Positions 26,111 through 36,123 of a stretch of 64,000 nt of DNA are shown here, in pieces (positions within the stretch are counted from its first letter, which is position 1; each line of letters opens with the position of its first letter). The translations under genes were made by a program, and so were the position numbers. This stretch comes from Halotia wernerae (lineage in GTDB: Bacteria > Cyanobacteriota > Cyanobacteriia > Cyanobacteriales > Nostocaceae), in the NCBI GenBank assembly GCA_034931985.1, contig JAYGHB010000010.1:1-64000 (forward strand). The letters are read 5' to 3'. The notes beneath the pieces were generated by a model. It was not told the DNA's origin. It made no database searches and worked only from the letters and a program-made list of their open reading frames with translations.

Positions 26111-27091
26111 TTACTTTAACCATCGTGCTGCATCCTTGGCATGATAGGTTAATATCAAATCCGCACCAGCGCGCTTAAATCCGGTCAAAGTTTCCAGAAC
26201 CACGCGCTTTTCATCAATCCAGTCGTTGAGAGCAGCAGCTTTAATCATGGAATACTCACCAGAAACATTGTAGGCGGCAACGGGTAAATTACTCGCTTCC
26301 TTCACGCGCCAGATAATGTCCATATAAGCCAAGGCTGGCTTAACCATGAGCATATCAGCCCCTTCAGCAATATCCAGTTCAACTTCTTTAATGGCTTCAC
26401 GACTGTTACCTGGATCCATTTGATAAGTTCTTCTGTCCCCAAATTGTGGTATTGAGTCTGCTGCATCCCGAAATGGGCCATAGTAAGCGGAAGCATACTT
26501 AGCAGCATAAGACAAAATTGGCGTGTCTTGGAACCCAGCTGCATCCAAGCCCTCACGAATGGCCTGCACAAAGCCATCCATCATCCCAGAAGGTGCAATG
26601 ATGTCTGCACCTGCTTTTGCTTGGGAAACTGCTGTTTTCTTCAGTAATTCTAAGGTAGGGTCATTAAGAACTTGTCCTGTCAAGTCACTCACTTGCAGAT
26701 AACCGCAGTGACCGTGACTTGTGTATTCACACAAACAAGTATCAGCAATGACAATTAAATCTGGTACTGCTTGTTTTACAGCAGTTGCTGCTTTTTGCAC
26801 AATACCACAATCATGCCAAGCGCCAGTGGCATCAACATCTTTATCTTCAGGGATACCAAATAAAATAATCGCGGGAATCCCTAAGTCATAAACTACTTTT
26901 GCCTCTTCAACAATTTTATCTACCGATAGTTGGTAAACTCTAGGCATAGATTTCACTTCTTTAGCAATTCCATTACCTGGAACGGTAAAAAGTGGGTAAA
27001 TTAAATCATTTGTGGTTAAGACAGTTTCACGTACCATCCGGCGCAGTTGGGGATGAGTACGCAGACGGCGTGGGCGATGTATTGGAAACAT
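26111..27091 (-). CDS. hemB: Delta-aminolevulinic acid dehydratase (porphobilinogen synthase)
   Basis: Condenses two 5-aminolevulinates to porphobilinogen for heme, chlorophyll, bilin and B12. 326 residues, full length. Zinc-site triad is present (DTCLCEYTSHGHCG, three Cys), so this is the cysteine (zinc) type rather than the Asp-rich magnesium type of plants. The Schiff-base lysines are in SYAAKYASAYYGP and MVKPALAYMD. IIAPSGMMDG is the conserved signature. Monocistronic, 300 bases of leader before it. Confidence 0.97.
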   Translation of the reverse strand: MFPIHRPRRLRTHPQLRRMVRETVLTTNDLIYPLFTVPGNGIAKEVKSMPRVYQLSVDKIVEEAKVVYDLGIPAIILFGIPEDKDVDATGAWHDCGIVQKAATAVKQAVPDLIVIADTCLCEYTSHGHCGYLQVSDLTGQVLNDPTLELLKKTAVSQAKAGADIIAPSGMMDGFVQAIREGLDAAGFQDTPILSYAAKYASAYYGPFRDAADSIPQFGDRRTYQMDPGNSREAIKEVELDIAEGADMLMVKPALAYMDIIWRVKEASNLPVAAYNVSGEYSMIKAAALNDWIDEKRVVLETLTGFKRAGADLILTYHAKDAARWLK

Positions 27092-27390
27092 AAATTTTTG
27101 TCAAGAAAACAACGCAATAGACACAAGATAAAGCGTCACAAAAGCAGGGTAAAACTCTGCTGTTATCGAACAGACTAGAAACAGTGCTTAATTGACCCTT
27201 GCCCTACTCTTGCTCTAACTGTGGGGCAATTTCATATTTTACAGCTTTGTTGTCAATCATCCGCTGGATGCTAACATAAAAATATCAGAAATGTACCCAA
27301 TAAATAATAAAGAAAATTAGACAATGGAATCTAGAGAATTTATCTAGGACTGAACTATCAATTTCCCAGTCCCAGTTATCATTATTTGTG

Positions 27391-27732
27391 TTAGAAAATT
27401 CTGAAAATAAAGGGATAACGAAAAGGTTGATCAGGATTGGTGAGTACCTGAGCTATTGCCCAAATTGTCAGTCCCCAGTGCAGCAAATATCCAAGTCCTG
27501 CTAGTGGCAATAGTAAACCAAGAGTTAACCAGATTAATACTGCAATAATGGTTCCATAAAGCCAGACATTAAAGTGAAAATTAATGGATTCTTTGGCATT
27601 TTCCCTCACAACGGGATCATTAGTTACGAACAGTAGGGCAATAGGTAAACCTACCGAGACAAAAGTTGTACTGAAAAAAATGGCTCCATGACACAAAGCA
27701 GATAACAGCTTTCGCTTGTCTGGTTCGTACAT
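27391..27732 (-). CDS. DUF4870 small membrane protein
   Basis: 113 residues from ATG 27732 (MYEPDKRKLLSALCHGAIFF), preceded by AGGG; an upstream GTG (27750) is less likely. Three hydrophobic segments (FFSTTFVSVGLPIALLFV, NVWLYGTIIAVLIWLTLGLL, LAGLGYLLHWGLTIWAIAQ) and FRYPFIFRIF at the end are typical of DUF4870. Function unknown. Divergent from prfC. Confidence 0.85.
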   Translation of the reverse strand: MYEPDKRKLLSALCHGAIFFSTTFVSVGLPIALLFVTNDPVVRENAKESINFHFNVWLYGTIIAVLIWLTLGLLLPLAGLGYLLHWGLTIWAIAQVLTNPDQPFRYPFIFRIF

Positions 27733-27948
27733 TTGTTTTTCCCTATTCACTAAGATTATTGCTGATATAGCAGGAGGCAGGAAGTAAAAACATTACTTTT
27801 CCTGAATTTACGCTGTCAAAATGTCCTAATCTATATGCTCTTTACTATATTACGACCCTATCACAAGCGTCGTTGTTTTAAGATTAAAAGACTCGCTAAA
27901 GTAGAAAAACATTAAGTTAAGTTAAGCAACAAGGTATCCAACATAGTT

Positions 27949-29577
27949 ATGTCAACTGAACTTCAATCAGAACTGTATAAAGCAGTTGAACTTCGTCGCA
28001 ACTTTGCAATTATTTCTCACCCTGATGCAGGTAAAACTACACTCACAGAAAAACTTCTGTTATACGGAGGCGCAATTCATGAAGCTGGGGCAGTCAAGGC
28101 ACGCAGAGCGCAGCGAAAGGCAACCTCAGACTGGATGGCAATGGAACAACAACGGGGAATTTCTATTACATCTACAGTATTGCAGTTTACATACCAAAAC
28201 TTTCAGATCAATTTATTAGATACACCCGGACACCAAGATTTTAGTGAAGATACTTATCGGACTCTAGCCGCTGCCGATAATGCGGTGATGCTAATTGATG
28301 TAGCCAAAGGCTTAGAACCGCAAACACGGAAGTTGTTTGAAGTATGCAAGTTGCGGGGTCTACCCATTTTTACCTTCATTAATAAACTTGATCGTCCGGG
28401 CAGAGAACCACTGGAACTGTTAGACGAGATAGAGCAAGAATTGGGGTTACAGACCTATGCAGTTAACTGGCCTATTGGGATGGGCGATCGCTTTAAAGGT
28501 GTGTTTGACCGAAACCAACAACAAATTCACTTATTCGAGCGCAGTGTCCACGGGAGTAAGGAAGCCCGCGATACGATTGTCAATTTAGGTGATGCCCAAA
28601 TTGAAGAACTTCTAGACCAAGAATTGTACCACCAACTGAAAAATGATTTAGAACTATTAGAAGGTGTTGGCCCGGAACTGAATTTACAACTGATCCATCA
28701 AGGAAAAATGACCCCAGTTTTCTTTGGTAGTGCAATGACCAACTTTGGGGTAGAGTTATTCCTCAAATACTTCCTTGACTATGCCCTTAAACCCGGTTCC
28801 CATAGCAGTAGCGTCGGCGAAGTTCCTCCCACCTATCCTGACTTTTCAGGGTTTGTCTTTAAACTGCAAGCCAACATGGACCCGAAACACCGCGATCGCG
28901 TCGCATTTGTCCGGGTCTGCACAGGTAAGTTTGAAAAAGATATGACAGTGAATCATGCTCGGACTGGCAAAGTCGTCCGTCTGTCTCGACCGCAAAAACT
29001 TTTTGCTCAAGAGAGGGAATCGATTGATGAAGCCTATCCTGGCGATGTGATCGGTTTGAACAATCCTGGTGTTTTTGCGATCGGCGATACAATCTACACG
29101 GGGCAAAAGCTCGAATATGAAGGAATTCCGTATTTTTCACCGGAACTGTTTGCGACTCTTAGGAATCCCAACCCCTCAAAGTTTAAGCAATTCCAAAAAG
29201 GCATTTCAGAATTGCGGGAAGAGGGTGCAGTGCAAATTATGTACTCAGCTGATGAAGCCAAGCGCGATCCAATTATGGCCGCGGTGGGTCAGTTGCAATT
29301 TGAAGTGGTGCAATTTCGCTTGCAAAATGAGTACGGTGTGGAAACCTTGCTAGAATTATTGCCCTATAGCGTAGCCCGTTGGGTTGAGGGCGGTTGGGAA
29401 GCTTTGAATCAGGTGGGACGTATATTCAATACAACCACAGTCAAAGACAGCATGGGTCGCCCGGTATTGCTATTCCGGAATGAATGGAATTGCCAACAGT
29501 TACAGGGAGATCATCCAGATTTAAAACTCAGCGCGATCGCCCCGGTATTTTCTGCTCAACAAGCAGTGGAAGAATAA
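27949..29577 (+). CDS. prfC: Peptide chain release factor 3
   Basis: GTPase that releases RF1/RF2 from the ribosome. 542 residues. SHPDAGKTTLTEKLLLYGG (P-loop), DTPGHQDF (G3) and NKLDR (G4) are all present, plus MEQQRGISIT in switch I and a C-terminal VVQFRLQNEYGVETLLEL. Start ATG 27949, length full. Followed 46-86 bases later by the M48-like gene on the same strand, possibly co-transcribed. Confidence 0.97.
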   Translation: MSTELQSELYKAVELRRNFAIISHPDAGKTTLTEKLLLYGGAIHEAGAVKARRAQRKATSDWMAMEQQRGISITSTVLQFTYQNFQINLLDTPGHQDFSEDTYRTLAAADNAVMLIDVAKGLEPQTRKLFEVCKLRGLPIFTFINKLDRPGREPLELLDEIEQELGLQTYAVNWPIGMGDRFKGVFDRNQQQIHLFERSVHGSKEARDTIVNLGDAQIEELLDQELYHQLKNDLELLEGVGPELNLQLIHQGKMTPVFFGSAMTNFGVELFLKYFLDYALKPGSHSSSVGEVPPTYPDFSGFVFKLQANMDPKHRDRVAFVRVCTGKFEKDMTVNHARTGKVVRLSRPQKLFAQERESIDEAYPGDVIGLNNPGVFAIGDTIYTGQKLEYEGIPYFSPELFATLRNPNPSKFKQFQKGISELREEGAVQIMYSADEAKRDPIMAAVGQLQFEVVQFRLQNEYGVETLLELLPYSVARWVEGGWEALNQVGRIFNTTTVKDSMGRPVLLFRNEWNCQQLQGDHPDLKLSAIAPVFSAQQAVEE

Positions 29578-29663
29578 CTGGGTAAGTTTGTCCACGGCAT
29601 CCAAGATTCGCGCTTTGCAAAACCGTGGATTTAGTTAGAAGAGATTGGAGTGCCAGAAGTTTT

Positions 29664-31928
29664 ATGCCTTCACATGCCGAATCATCTTTGGAGGCGGGTT
29701 TAGTTTCCCTAAAGCAGGGAAATTACCAAACAGCGATCGCTCAACTAGAGCCTTTGGCTAGTAGCCAGGGTAATGGGACTGCTAGTTTGCAAGCCCGCGT
29801 TGGTTTAGTGATGGCTTATGCACGCATTGGCGAAATCCGCAAGGCGATCGCTCTGTGTCAAAGTCTCACACAAAGCAAGAATCCACAGGTTAAAGAGTGG
29901 GCAGAACGTGCGCTCACACATTTGACAAAAAGCAAAAAACCTCAAAAAAAAGCATCAACAAATTCAGCAACTGGATTTGTTGCTTTTGATAATTCACCTT
30001 CGGATCATCCCCAAGTCTCAACAGCCCCACCTCAGAAACCACAAAATTCTGAAGTGGAAACCATAAATCCTGCTAATTCCCAGACTTTGCCATCTCATGG
30101 TTTTCAAAATAAATTTATAGAAACAACTGCCATACCAAAAGGTGGATTTTTTAGCTCTGTGGGCTATACCCAAGCTAAAGAATTCGGCATTTATTGGCGA
30201 CAAGCAAAACGCGCCAAGGTATGGCAGCCTCTACGTAAGCCTAGTTTAATACCCTTGCGGTTGTTGGCGGCAGGAACATTTGTGGCTCTGTTTTGGGTAA
30301 TGCGGGAAATACTCAAAGGGGCAATGGGATTAGTCAACTACACTTTAGTTAAGTTGCCCTATCTGGAGCCATTGCAGTTTTTATACCGCAATCCTACACC
30401 ATTTTTGTTAGTTGTTTTATTCACGGCGATCGCCCTGTCGCCTTGGTTATTGGATTGGCTATTAGCAAACTTTTATGGTCAGCGACAATTATCTAAAGAT
30501 GTCTTAAATAATTACAGTCGCGAAACAGGGAGGGTACTACACCGCTATTGCCAACAGCGCCACTGGCAAATTCCCAAACTGTTGATTTTGCCAACAGCTG
30601 CACCATTAGCCCTAACTTATGGAAATTTATCCCGCAATGCCCGAATTGTAGTCAGTCAGGGACTGTTAGAACAGCTAGCAGATGATGAAATTGCGACAAT
30701 CTACGCTGCACAACTAGCACATATTGCCCACTGGGATTTTGTAGTTATGTCTCTGGTATTGCTGGTAACGTTACCAACTTATCGGTTATACCAGCAATTA
30801 TCGGAGTGGGGAAACCAATTATCAAAGGGAATTTGGCGTTGGCCAGTTACTGTTGGGGCTAGTATTTGTTATGGATTTTGGTGTTTGTTGACTGGTACTG
30901 CTTTGTGGTTGTCGCGGTTGCGGCTTTATTATAGCGATCGCTTGGCAGCTGAAATTACCGGGAATCCCAATGCTTTAACTCGCGCTTTACTCAAAATTGC
31001 CATTGGCATTGCTAATGATATTCAAAAAGCAGAACACACGAGTTGGCAGTTAGAAAGCTTGAATCTCCTCACACCAGTCGGTTATCAACAGAGCCTCTCT
31101 TTGGGTAGTGTTGCAGGTCATCTTACCTTTGAATCTCTGTTGATGTGGGATCATCTCAATCCCTATCGCCGATGGTTGGCAATTAATAATAGTCATCCTT
31201 TAATCGGCGATCGCATTCAGCGCCTTTGTCAAATAGCTTACCACTGGCATATAGACCCCGAACTACATCTGACTAGTCAACAATCTTTAAGTCAACAGTC
31301 TTTAAAGGTGACGCGTCAATCCTTTTTATTACAAATCGCTCCTTTTTTGGGCATTCCTCTAGGTTTTTTATTTGCAGGTTTGATTTGGCTGAGTTGGCAA
31401 ACTGCCTTCACATTCAAGTTTTTAAATTTAAAGTGGATCTACGAAGATTGGTCTTTCGTAACTGGCTGCCTATTAATAGGCTTCAGCATCGGTATCGTGA
31501 TTCGGATGAACTCTTTTTTTCCAGACATCAAAACTGCCAATGTGCAAACTGATCACCTTTTGCCCAACCTATTAGCCAATCCATCTGCCATCCCTATTGA
31601 TAGCATTAAGGTGCATCTTGTCGGCAAACTCTTAGGCCGTCAGGGTACGGGTAACTGCCTAGCACAAGACTTAATCCTTCAGTCCAGCACAGGTTTAGTG
31701 AAATTACATCACATTTCCTGGCTGGGGCAATCAGTTAATCCCCAAGATTTGATCGGTCGCCAGATTACTGTGATTGGCTGGTTCCGCCGAGGAGCAACAC
31801 CCTGGATTGATATCCAAACATTACAAACTCAAAGTGGTAAAACAATTCATAGTCCTCATCCCGTTTGGTCTACTGTTTTGGCAGTTGCAGCACAAGCTTG
31901 GGGTGCATATATCTTTCTCACGGGCTAG
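29664..31928 (+). CDS. M48-like membrane protein with TPR domain and lost metal site
   Basis: About 754 residues from ATG 29664 (MPSHAESSLEAGLVSLKQGN); an earlier GTG 29625 seems too far. N-terminal TPR-like repeats (LKQGNYQTAIAQLEPLA, AYARIGEIRKAIALCQSL), a Pro/Ser linker, then an HtpX-type core with four or more membrane helices. In the core the zinc motif HExxH should be at about residue 347: here AAQLAHIAH, so the first His and the Glu are Ala and Gln, and the third ligand region reads LYYSDRLAAE in place of EYEADRLAAE. C-terminal OB-like segment (KLLGRQGTGNCLAQDLIL). It should be catalytically dead; a scaffold role is inference. Confidence 0.8.
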   Translation: MPSHAESSLEAGLVSLKQGNYQTAIAQLEPLASSQGNGTASLQARVGLVMAYARIGEIRKAIALCQSLTQSKNPQVKEWAERALTHLTKSKKPQKKASTNSATGFVAFDNSPSDHPQVSTAPPQKPQNSEVETINPANSQTLPSHGFQNKFIETTAIPKGGFFSSVGYTQAKEFGIYWRQAKRAKVWQPLRKPSLIPLRLLAAGTFVALFWVMREILKGAMGLVNYTLVKLPYLEPLQFLYRNPTPFLLVVLFTAIALSPWLLDWLLANFYGQRQLSKDVLNNYSRETGRVLHRYCQQRHWQIPKLLILPTAAPLALTYGNLSRNARIVVSQGLLEQLADDEIATIYAAQLAHIAHWDFVVMSLVLLVTLPTYRLYQQLSEWGNQLSKGIWRWPVTVGASICYGFWCLLTGTALWLSRLRLYYSDRLAAEITGNPNALTRALLKIAIGIANDIQKAEHTSWQLESLNLLTPVGYQQSLSLGSVAGHLTFESLLMWDHLNPYRRWLAINNSHPLIGDRIQRLCQIAYHWHIDPELHLTSQQSLSQQSLKVTRQSFLLQIAPFLGIPLGFLFAGLIWLSWQTAFTFKFLNLKWIYEDWSFVTGCLLIGFSIGIVIRMNSFFPDIKTANVQTDHLLPNLLANPSAIPIDSIKVHLVGKLLGRQGTGNCLAQDLILQSSTGLVKLHHISWLGQSVNPQDLIGRQITVIGWFRRGATPWIDIQTLQTQSGKTIHSPHPVWSTVLAVAAQAWGAYIFLTG

Positions 31929-32538
31929 TCAATGGTCATTACCAGAATCAGGATAACTAAAAATTGATCCAGCAGAATGTAAATAAAAGTTGTAAATCTT
32001 CTTCACAAATGTTACATTTATTTACACAAACCAGAGTTTTTGATTTTAATCAATGCAATAGCTTGATTATTGCGTTACCATTTTTATCTTCCCAACACAG
32101 CAGCAAATCAACCAGCCAAGGGCTGGTTTTTGTTTCCTAATATCCATTCTTGAGAAAAAAACTTTACTTTATGCTACGATGCAATCATACTATTGTCAGA
32201 AATGTATGCCCTGAACTAGCTACGTAGAAAATACCGTGGTAATGTAAAGGATGGTATTCAATTCTGCGGGCAAGGGTACTGAAAAAATATTTACTGTGGC
32301 AAACAATAGGCTAATAGATTTACAATTCTTAGAATTAAGGTGGTATTAGCAGAATTTTGTGCGCGCTTTTGTATTAAACAAGATTGTTCCCAACGAAAAA
32401 CTGTATTGTATAGGTTGACAGTTTGGAGTAAAAAAATTGGTTTATGGCAGCCTTGGTTAATAGCATCTATTTAAAAGCCAAAGCCAAGTGATTGTTTTCT
32501 TGCCTTGCCATGTTCATTCAACTCTGGAGGTATAGTTC
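31929..32538. other. 610-base spacer
   Basis: Contains a strong terminator (32110-32132) and, after it, a long leader for the RNA-binding protein. The region between 32260 and 32530 has no gene that I can recognise. Cyanobacterial rbp genes are often cold-induced with long 5' leaders, which would fit (inference). Confidence 0.4.
32110..32132 (+). terminator. Strong intrinsic terminator
   Basis: AACCAGCC-AAG-GGCTGGTT followed by TTTGTTT: 8-bp stem, 3-base loop. It lies 180 bases beyond the M48-like gene and may end it, or may end an unrecognised small RNA encoded in 31990-32110. Confidence 0.75.
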
Positions 32539-33036
32539 ATGTCCATTCGCCTATATATAGGTAATTTGCCGAAAGAAGAAATAGATCGTCAAGATCTGCA
32601 AGCAGTATTTGCCGAAGAAGGTGATGCTGTTACTACAAAACTAATTAAAGACCGGAAAACTGGCAAATGCCGTGGTTTCGGCTTTCTGACGGTCAACAAT
32701 GACGAACAAGCTGACCAAATTATTGAAAAGTATAACGGTCACTTGTTTAAAGAAACTCCCATCAAGCTAGAAAAGGCATTACCTCGGACAAAAGGTGAGG
32801 AAAACGAGGATCAAGCCGCTCCCAAAGCTGCTAGTCCCAGTGGTAGTCACCCTGCTCCTAACATTAATAAAGATAGCAATCGTCGCGAAAAAGGTGCTAA
32901 AAAGTCTCGACGGGGTGGCGGTACTCGCGAAAGCAGTAGTACCAATGCTGACTCAGATGCTATTCGTCCAGATCCCCGTTGGGCTTCTGAACTCGAAAAG
33001 CTGAAGCAGATGCTAGCTGCACAAACCACAAACTAA
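32539..33036 (+). CDS. RRM-type RNA-binding protein with long C-terminal tail
   Basis: 165 residues. One RRM at residues 3-80: RNP2 is LYIGNL and RNP1 is CRGFGFLTV; this is the cyanobacterial Rbp family, related to eukaryotic RRMs and linked to cold response and mRNA location at thylakoid or plasma membrane. Most Rbp have about 100 residues with a short Gly-rich tail; here the 80-residue tail is Lys/Arg/Ser-rich (REKGAKKSRRGGG) and ends in a helix DPRWASELEKLKQMLAAQ. GGAGG nine bases upstream. No rpsU gene follows, unlike some relatives. Confidence 0.93.
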   Translation: MSIRLYIGNLPKEEIDRQDLQAVFAEEGDAVTTKLIKDRKTGKCRGFGFLTVNNDEQADQIIEKYNGHLFKETPIKLEKALPRTKGEENEDQAAPKAASPSGSHPAPNINKDSNRREKGAKKSRRGGGTRESSSTNADSDAIRPDPRWASELEKLKQMLAAQTTN

Positions 33037-33780
33037 GTGTAATGGTAGTTGCAGCCATCATTGTCAGTGCGATCGCGTTTGTTAGGTGAAATGTGGTTAG
33101 TAAAAAGGTCTCGCGGCCAGACTTGGCTGACGTTTGAGAGTAAACGTTTAGCCATAGCCACTAACCAAAAGACCAGTGAATTTAGTTCCTCTAGACAAAG
33201 CAGACGGAATACACTGTTCTGTTTGCTAAGGATAAAAGTAGAAAGCTGGCCAAATTCTTCCAACAGTTGCGATCGCATTGCTTTAACTGCACTACATTCG
33301 TCTAATATCTTCCAGAGTCAGAACAGTCAGGGTAAGAGTAAACCATAACTACTCAATCCGAACAACTCGTTATCCAATAAGTATATTTTACTAAAAGCTA
33401 CCTTTATGCTTTTTTCCTTCAAAAGATAAAAAGCAAGGTATACGACAAATCCCCCTAAGCATTTGTACTTATATACAGGTACTTAGAGGTTGTTTGAGAC
33501 GACCTTGGTATACCAGTGTGATTGTGGCCAATACTAAATAAAGGCTTAAAAGGCAACGCTTCGCCTTTGTGAGTCCATCTTCTACATCTGGGTTTCTTTT
33601 GCCCATGAATGCCTTTCAGGAAAAAAACATCGATCCAACAAGAGAGTTTACTGCTATTCGGTAGTCTGGCAGTCAGGACAAAGCAGAGACAGATTTGGCA
33701 GCAGGTGCGATTAATGCGATCACAGATGATAAAGCCTCTTTTCTGCGGAGTCAAAAAGCAGGTAAGCTTTTTATCTTGCT
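33037..33780. other. Gene-free spacer
   Basis: About 740 bases between convergent rbp and wecB. Several open frames exist on both strands, but their composition is not that of a protein; an apparent EKNIDPTREFTAIR stretch near 33620 breaks at once. I see no hairpin terminator except weak palindromes. Confidence 0.4.
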
Positions 33781-34896
33781 TTAAGAAAGCTGTAAATAAT
33801 TTTTCACAATTTGCAAGATGCGCCCTGCTGCATGACCATCTCCAAAGGGATTAATCGCATTGGCCATTGCTTGGTAAGCCTTTGGGTTACTCAGTAACTC
33901 AGTCGCAGCTGCAACAATATTCTCCCTCGTAGTTCCTACAAGTTTAGCTGTACCCGCAGTTACTGCTTCTGGTCTTTCTGTAGTGTCTCTGAGAACTAGC
34001 ACAGGTTTTCCTAAGCTGGGTGCTTCTTCTTGCAAACCCCCAGAATCAGTTAGCAAAAAATGCGATCGCCCAATTGCTCCCACTAATTCTGCATAATCTA
34101 AAGGTTCAGTCAAAAAAATTCGGGGATGATTGCCTAAAAGCGCTTGCAACGGTTCTCGGACTGTCGGATTGCGATGCAATGGTAAGAGTAAGGCAGTATC
34201 AGGAAACTTATCTAATATTTGCAAAAATCCCTGAGCGATCGCTTGCAGTGGTTCTCCCCAATTCTCCCGTCGATGAACTGTTGCTAGCAAAGTGCGATCG
34301 CAATCCCAGTTTAAACCGGGTACATCACAAGCTGGTTGGGTTGCAGCCACATTTAACAACGCATCAATCACTGTGTTACCTGTCAGGTGAATTTCCCCTA
34401 ATACACCAGAACGTTGCAAGTTTTCTACAGCCAAAGTAGTCGGTGCAAAGTGCAGTTGAGTCAGTTGAGAAATTAATCGCCGATTAGCTTCTTCTGGGTA
34501 AGGATTAAATAAATCATCTGTTCTTAATCCTGCTTCTACATGACCTACAGGAATTTTTTGATAAAAAGCTGCTAAAGTTGCTCCAAAAGCTGTGGTGGTA
34601 TCTCCTTGTACGATGACTAAATCTGGCTTGTTTTCGTGGAATAATGCTTCCAATCCTCGCAAACTGCGGCAAGTAATATCGCTTAAAGACTGCTGTGGTT
34701 GCATAATCTCTAAGTTATGATCTGCTTTTAAGTTGAACAGTTGCATTACTTGTTCAACCATCTCACGATGTTGTCCAGTTAAAACTACTTGCAACTTAAA
34801 GTCTGAGGAACCTTGAAAAACCTGAATTACCGGAGCTAATTTAATTGCTTCCGGACGTGTACCCAAAATAATACAAACTCGTTTTTGATTAATCAT
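33781..34896 (-). CDS. wecB: UDP-N-acetylglucosamine 2-epimerase (non-hydrolysing)
   Basis: 371 residues. Interconverts UDP-GlcNAc and UDP-ManNAc for surface glycans. Signature segments: CIILGTRPEAIKLAPVI, VQGDTTTAFGATLAAFY, GHVEAGLRTDDLFNPYPEEANR, HRRENWGEPL and LTDSGGLQEEAPSLGKPVLVLRDTTERPE. Active-site residues (Asp, Glu, His) are intact. Single gene with no glycan cluster beside it. Confidence 0.95.
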   Translation of the reverse strand: MINQKRVCIILGTRPEAIKLAPVIQVFQGSSDFKLQVVLTGQHREMVEQVMQLFNLKADHNLEIMQPQQSLSDITCRSLRGLEALFHENKPDLVIVQGDTTTAFGATLAAFYQKIPVGHVEAGLRTDDLFNPYPEEANRRLISQLTQLHFAPTTLAVENLQRSGVLGEIHLTGNTVIDALLNVAATQPACDVPGLNWDCDRTLLATVHRRENWGEPLQAIAQGFLQILDKFPDTALLLPLHRNPTVREPLQALLGNHPRIFLTEPLDYAELVGAIGRSHFLLTDSGGLQEEAPSLGKPVLVLRDTTERPEAVTAGTAKLVGTTRENIVAAATELLSNPKAYQAMANAINPFGDGHAAGRILQIVKNYLQLS

Positions 34897-34977
34897 TAGT
34901 CAATAGTCAATAGGTAATGGTCTATGGTAAATCTTTACAACTAACAACTGACAACTAACAAATTATAAATAAACATG

Positions 34978-34998
34978 AAAAAACCCGGCTTAACCGGG
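34978..34998 (-). terminator. Intrinsic terminator of the small membrane protein gene
   Basis: CCCGG-TTAAG-CCGGG on the minus strand followed by TTTTTTCATG, 34 bases past the stop of the gene at 35032. Confidence 0.7.
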
Positions 34999-35031
34999 CA
35001 GATGCACTGTTTGTCGAATTAGCGGAATCAA

Positions 35032-35406
35032 CTATACTTCGATGTCACAAGTTAAAGGACAAGCGGCATAGACAGTGGTCTGCGCCTGGTCTGCTTCTCC
35101 ATGCAGCCAGCTTAACCATTTAACATCACTAGGATGGATACCTTTGAAAGTCAACACACCAGCTGCGATCGCAACTGCCATGACATTAAACACAATCAAA
35201 CCGCCTGCAACCAGTAAAACTGCACTAACGGGCATTACAGATTGCAACACAATCGACAACAGACACCCGACCGTAGCCATCAAAACCACTAATGGAAAAC
35301 CGACGACCAACAAGCATACTGCCAACGTGAAAGTCCAGATTAAAAAGCTTTTAACCACCAACAAGGAGTAGGTTTTTCCTAGATTAGAACTCTGAGCCAA
35401 AACCAT
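35032..35406 (-). CDS. Small polytopic membrane protein, unknown
   Basis: 124 residues from ATG 35406 (MVLAQSSNLG), chosen for GGGAGG eight bases upstream; a longer frame starts at 35421. Two to three hydrophobic segments cover residues 18-95 (KSFLIWTFTLAVCLLVVGF, VVLMATVGCLLSIVLQSVM, VLLVAGGLIVFNVMAVAIAAGV), followed by GIHPSDVKWLSWLHGEAD and a Cys-containing tail. No family recognised. Confidence 0.65.
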   Translation of the reverse strand: MVLAQSSNLGKTYSLLVVKSFLIWTFTLAVCLLVVGFPLVVLMATVGCLLSIVLQSVMPVSAVLLVAGGLIVFNVMAVAIAAGVLTFKGIHPSDVKWLSWLHGEADQAQTTVYAACPLTCDIEV

Positions 35407-35421
35407 GACTTTTCCTCCCAA

Positions 35422-36123
35422 TTACACAGCATAATTAACTTCAGCTATATCTCGCTTTTAGCAAGCCAACTGAATTGTCTCTAGTGAATTTCAGTATATA
35501 AAAGTCTATGAGTAAAATGAGCATTTATTTACTAAAGTTTACACTTAATTTTTTGTAATTATGAATGTAAAGTCAAATTTACAATTAAGTTCAAAACTAG
35601 TTTCCGGCATCTGTCTTCAGGAATAGAAGCTAAATTACAGCAGCTCTTAAATATATGCATTTCCAACTCTTGACTTAGATTATGCTTAACACTTCTTATA
35701 AAAATTGACGAGCGTTCTCATAATTATGAGAAGTTGCTGAATAAATTATCCTACTGCTGATTTTGCTGTTAATTGTTAGCAACTTGTATTTATGATTAGC
35801 AAAATTTTCTCATTTAATAATATAAAGTATTTACAATAAATATTTGTGTTGTAAATATTACTTTTAATTTCAAAGATAATACTGAGGTTATTGTAGGGCT
35901 ATAGTATGATAAACAAGGTTAGGCAAGCAAAAAAAAATCTAATCAATTAAAAAAATTAGTTTATGAATAAAAAATATACAAGTATTAATTAGGAAACTTA
36001 ACCAACTATTGCTTTGAAAATTTGAGCAAACAGACAGTCATAATTCTACCTCCTAGCGCTCTAGAGGTTGCTAGTAGAGACTTTTAACTGATTCAAGTTT
36101 ATTAACGCCAATTTTAAAGATAT
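35422..36123. other. AT-rich divergent spacer with one palindrome
   Basis: About 700 bases between the small membrane protein and pilT, very A/T-rich. Contains the 18-bp perfect palindrome at 35715-35732 (described separately) and otherwise nothing that I can support. Confidence 0.45.
35715..35732. promoter_or_regulatory. Perfect 18-bp palindrome
   Basis: TTCTCATAATTATGAGAA is its own complement with no central gap. Located about 310 bases upstream of the small membrane protein and 390 upstream of pilT, far for either promoter. Could be an operator or a chance AT-rich palindrome. Confidence 0.4.

Noticed and set aside
33049..33348. Open frames on both strands downstream of rbp (rpsU candidate)
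   Set aside because: No ribosomal protein S21 motif and the composition is non-coding.
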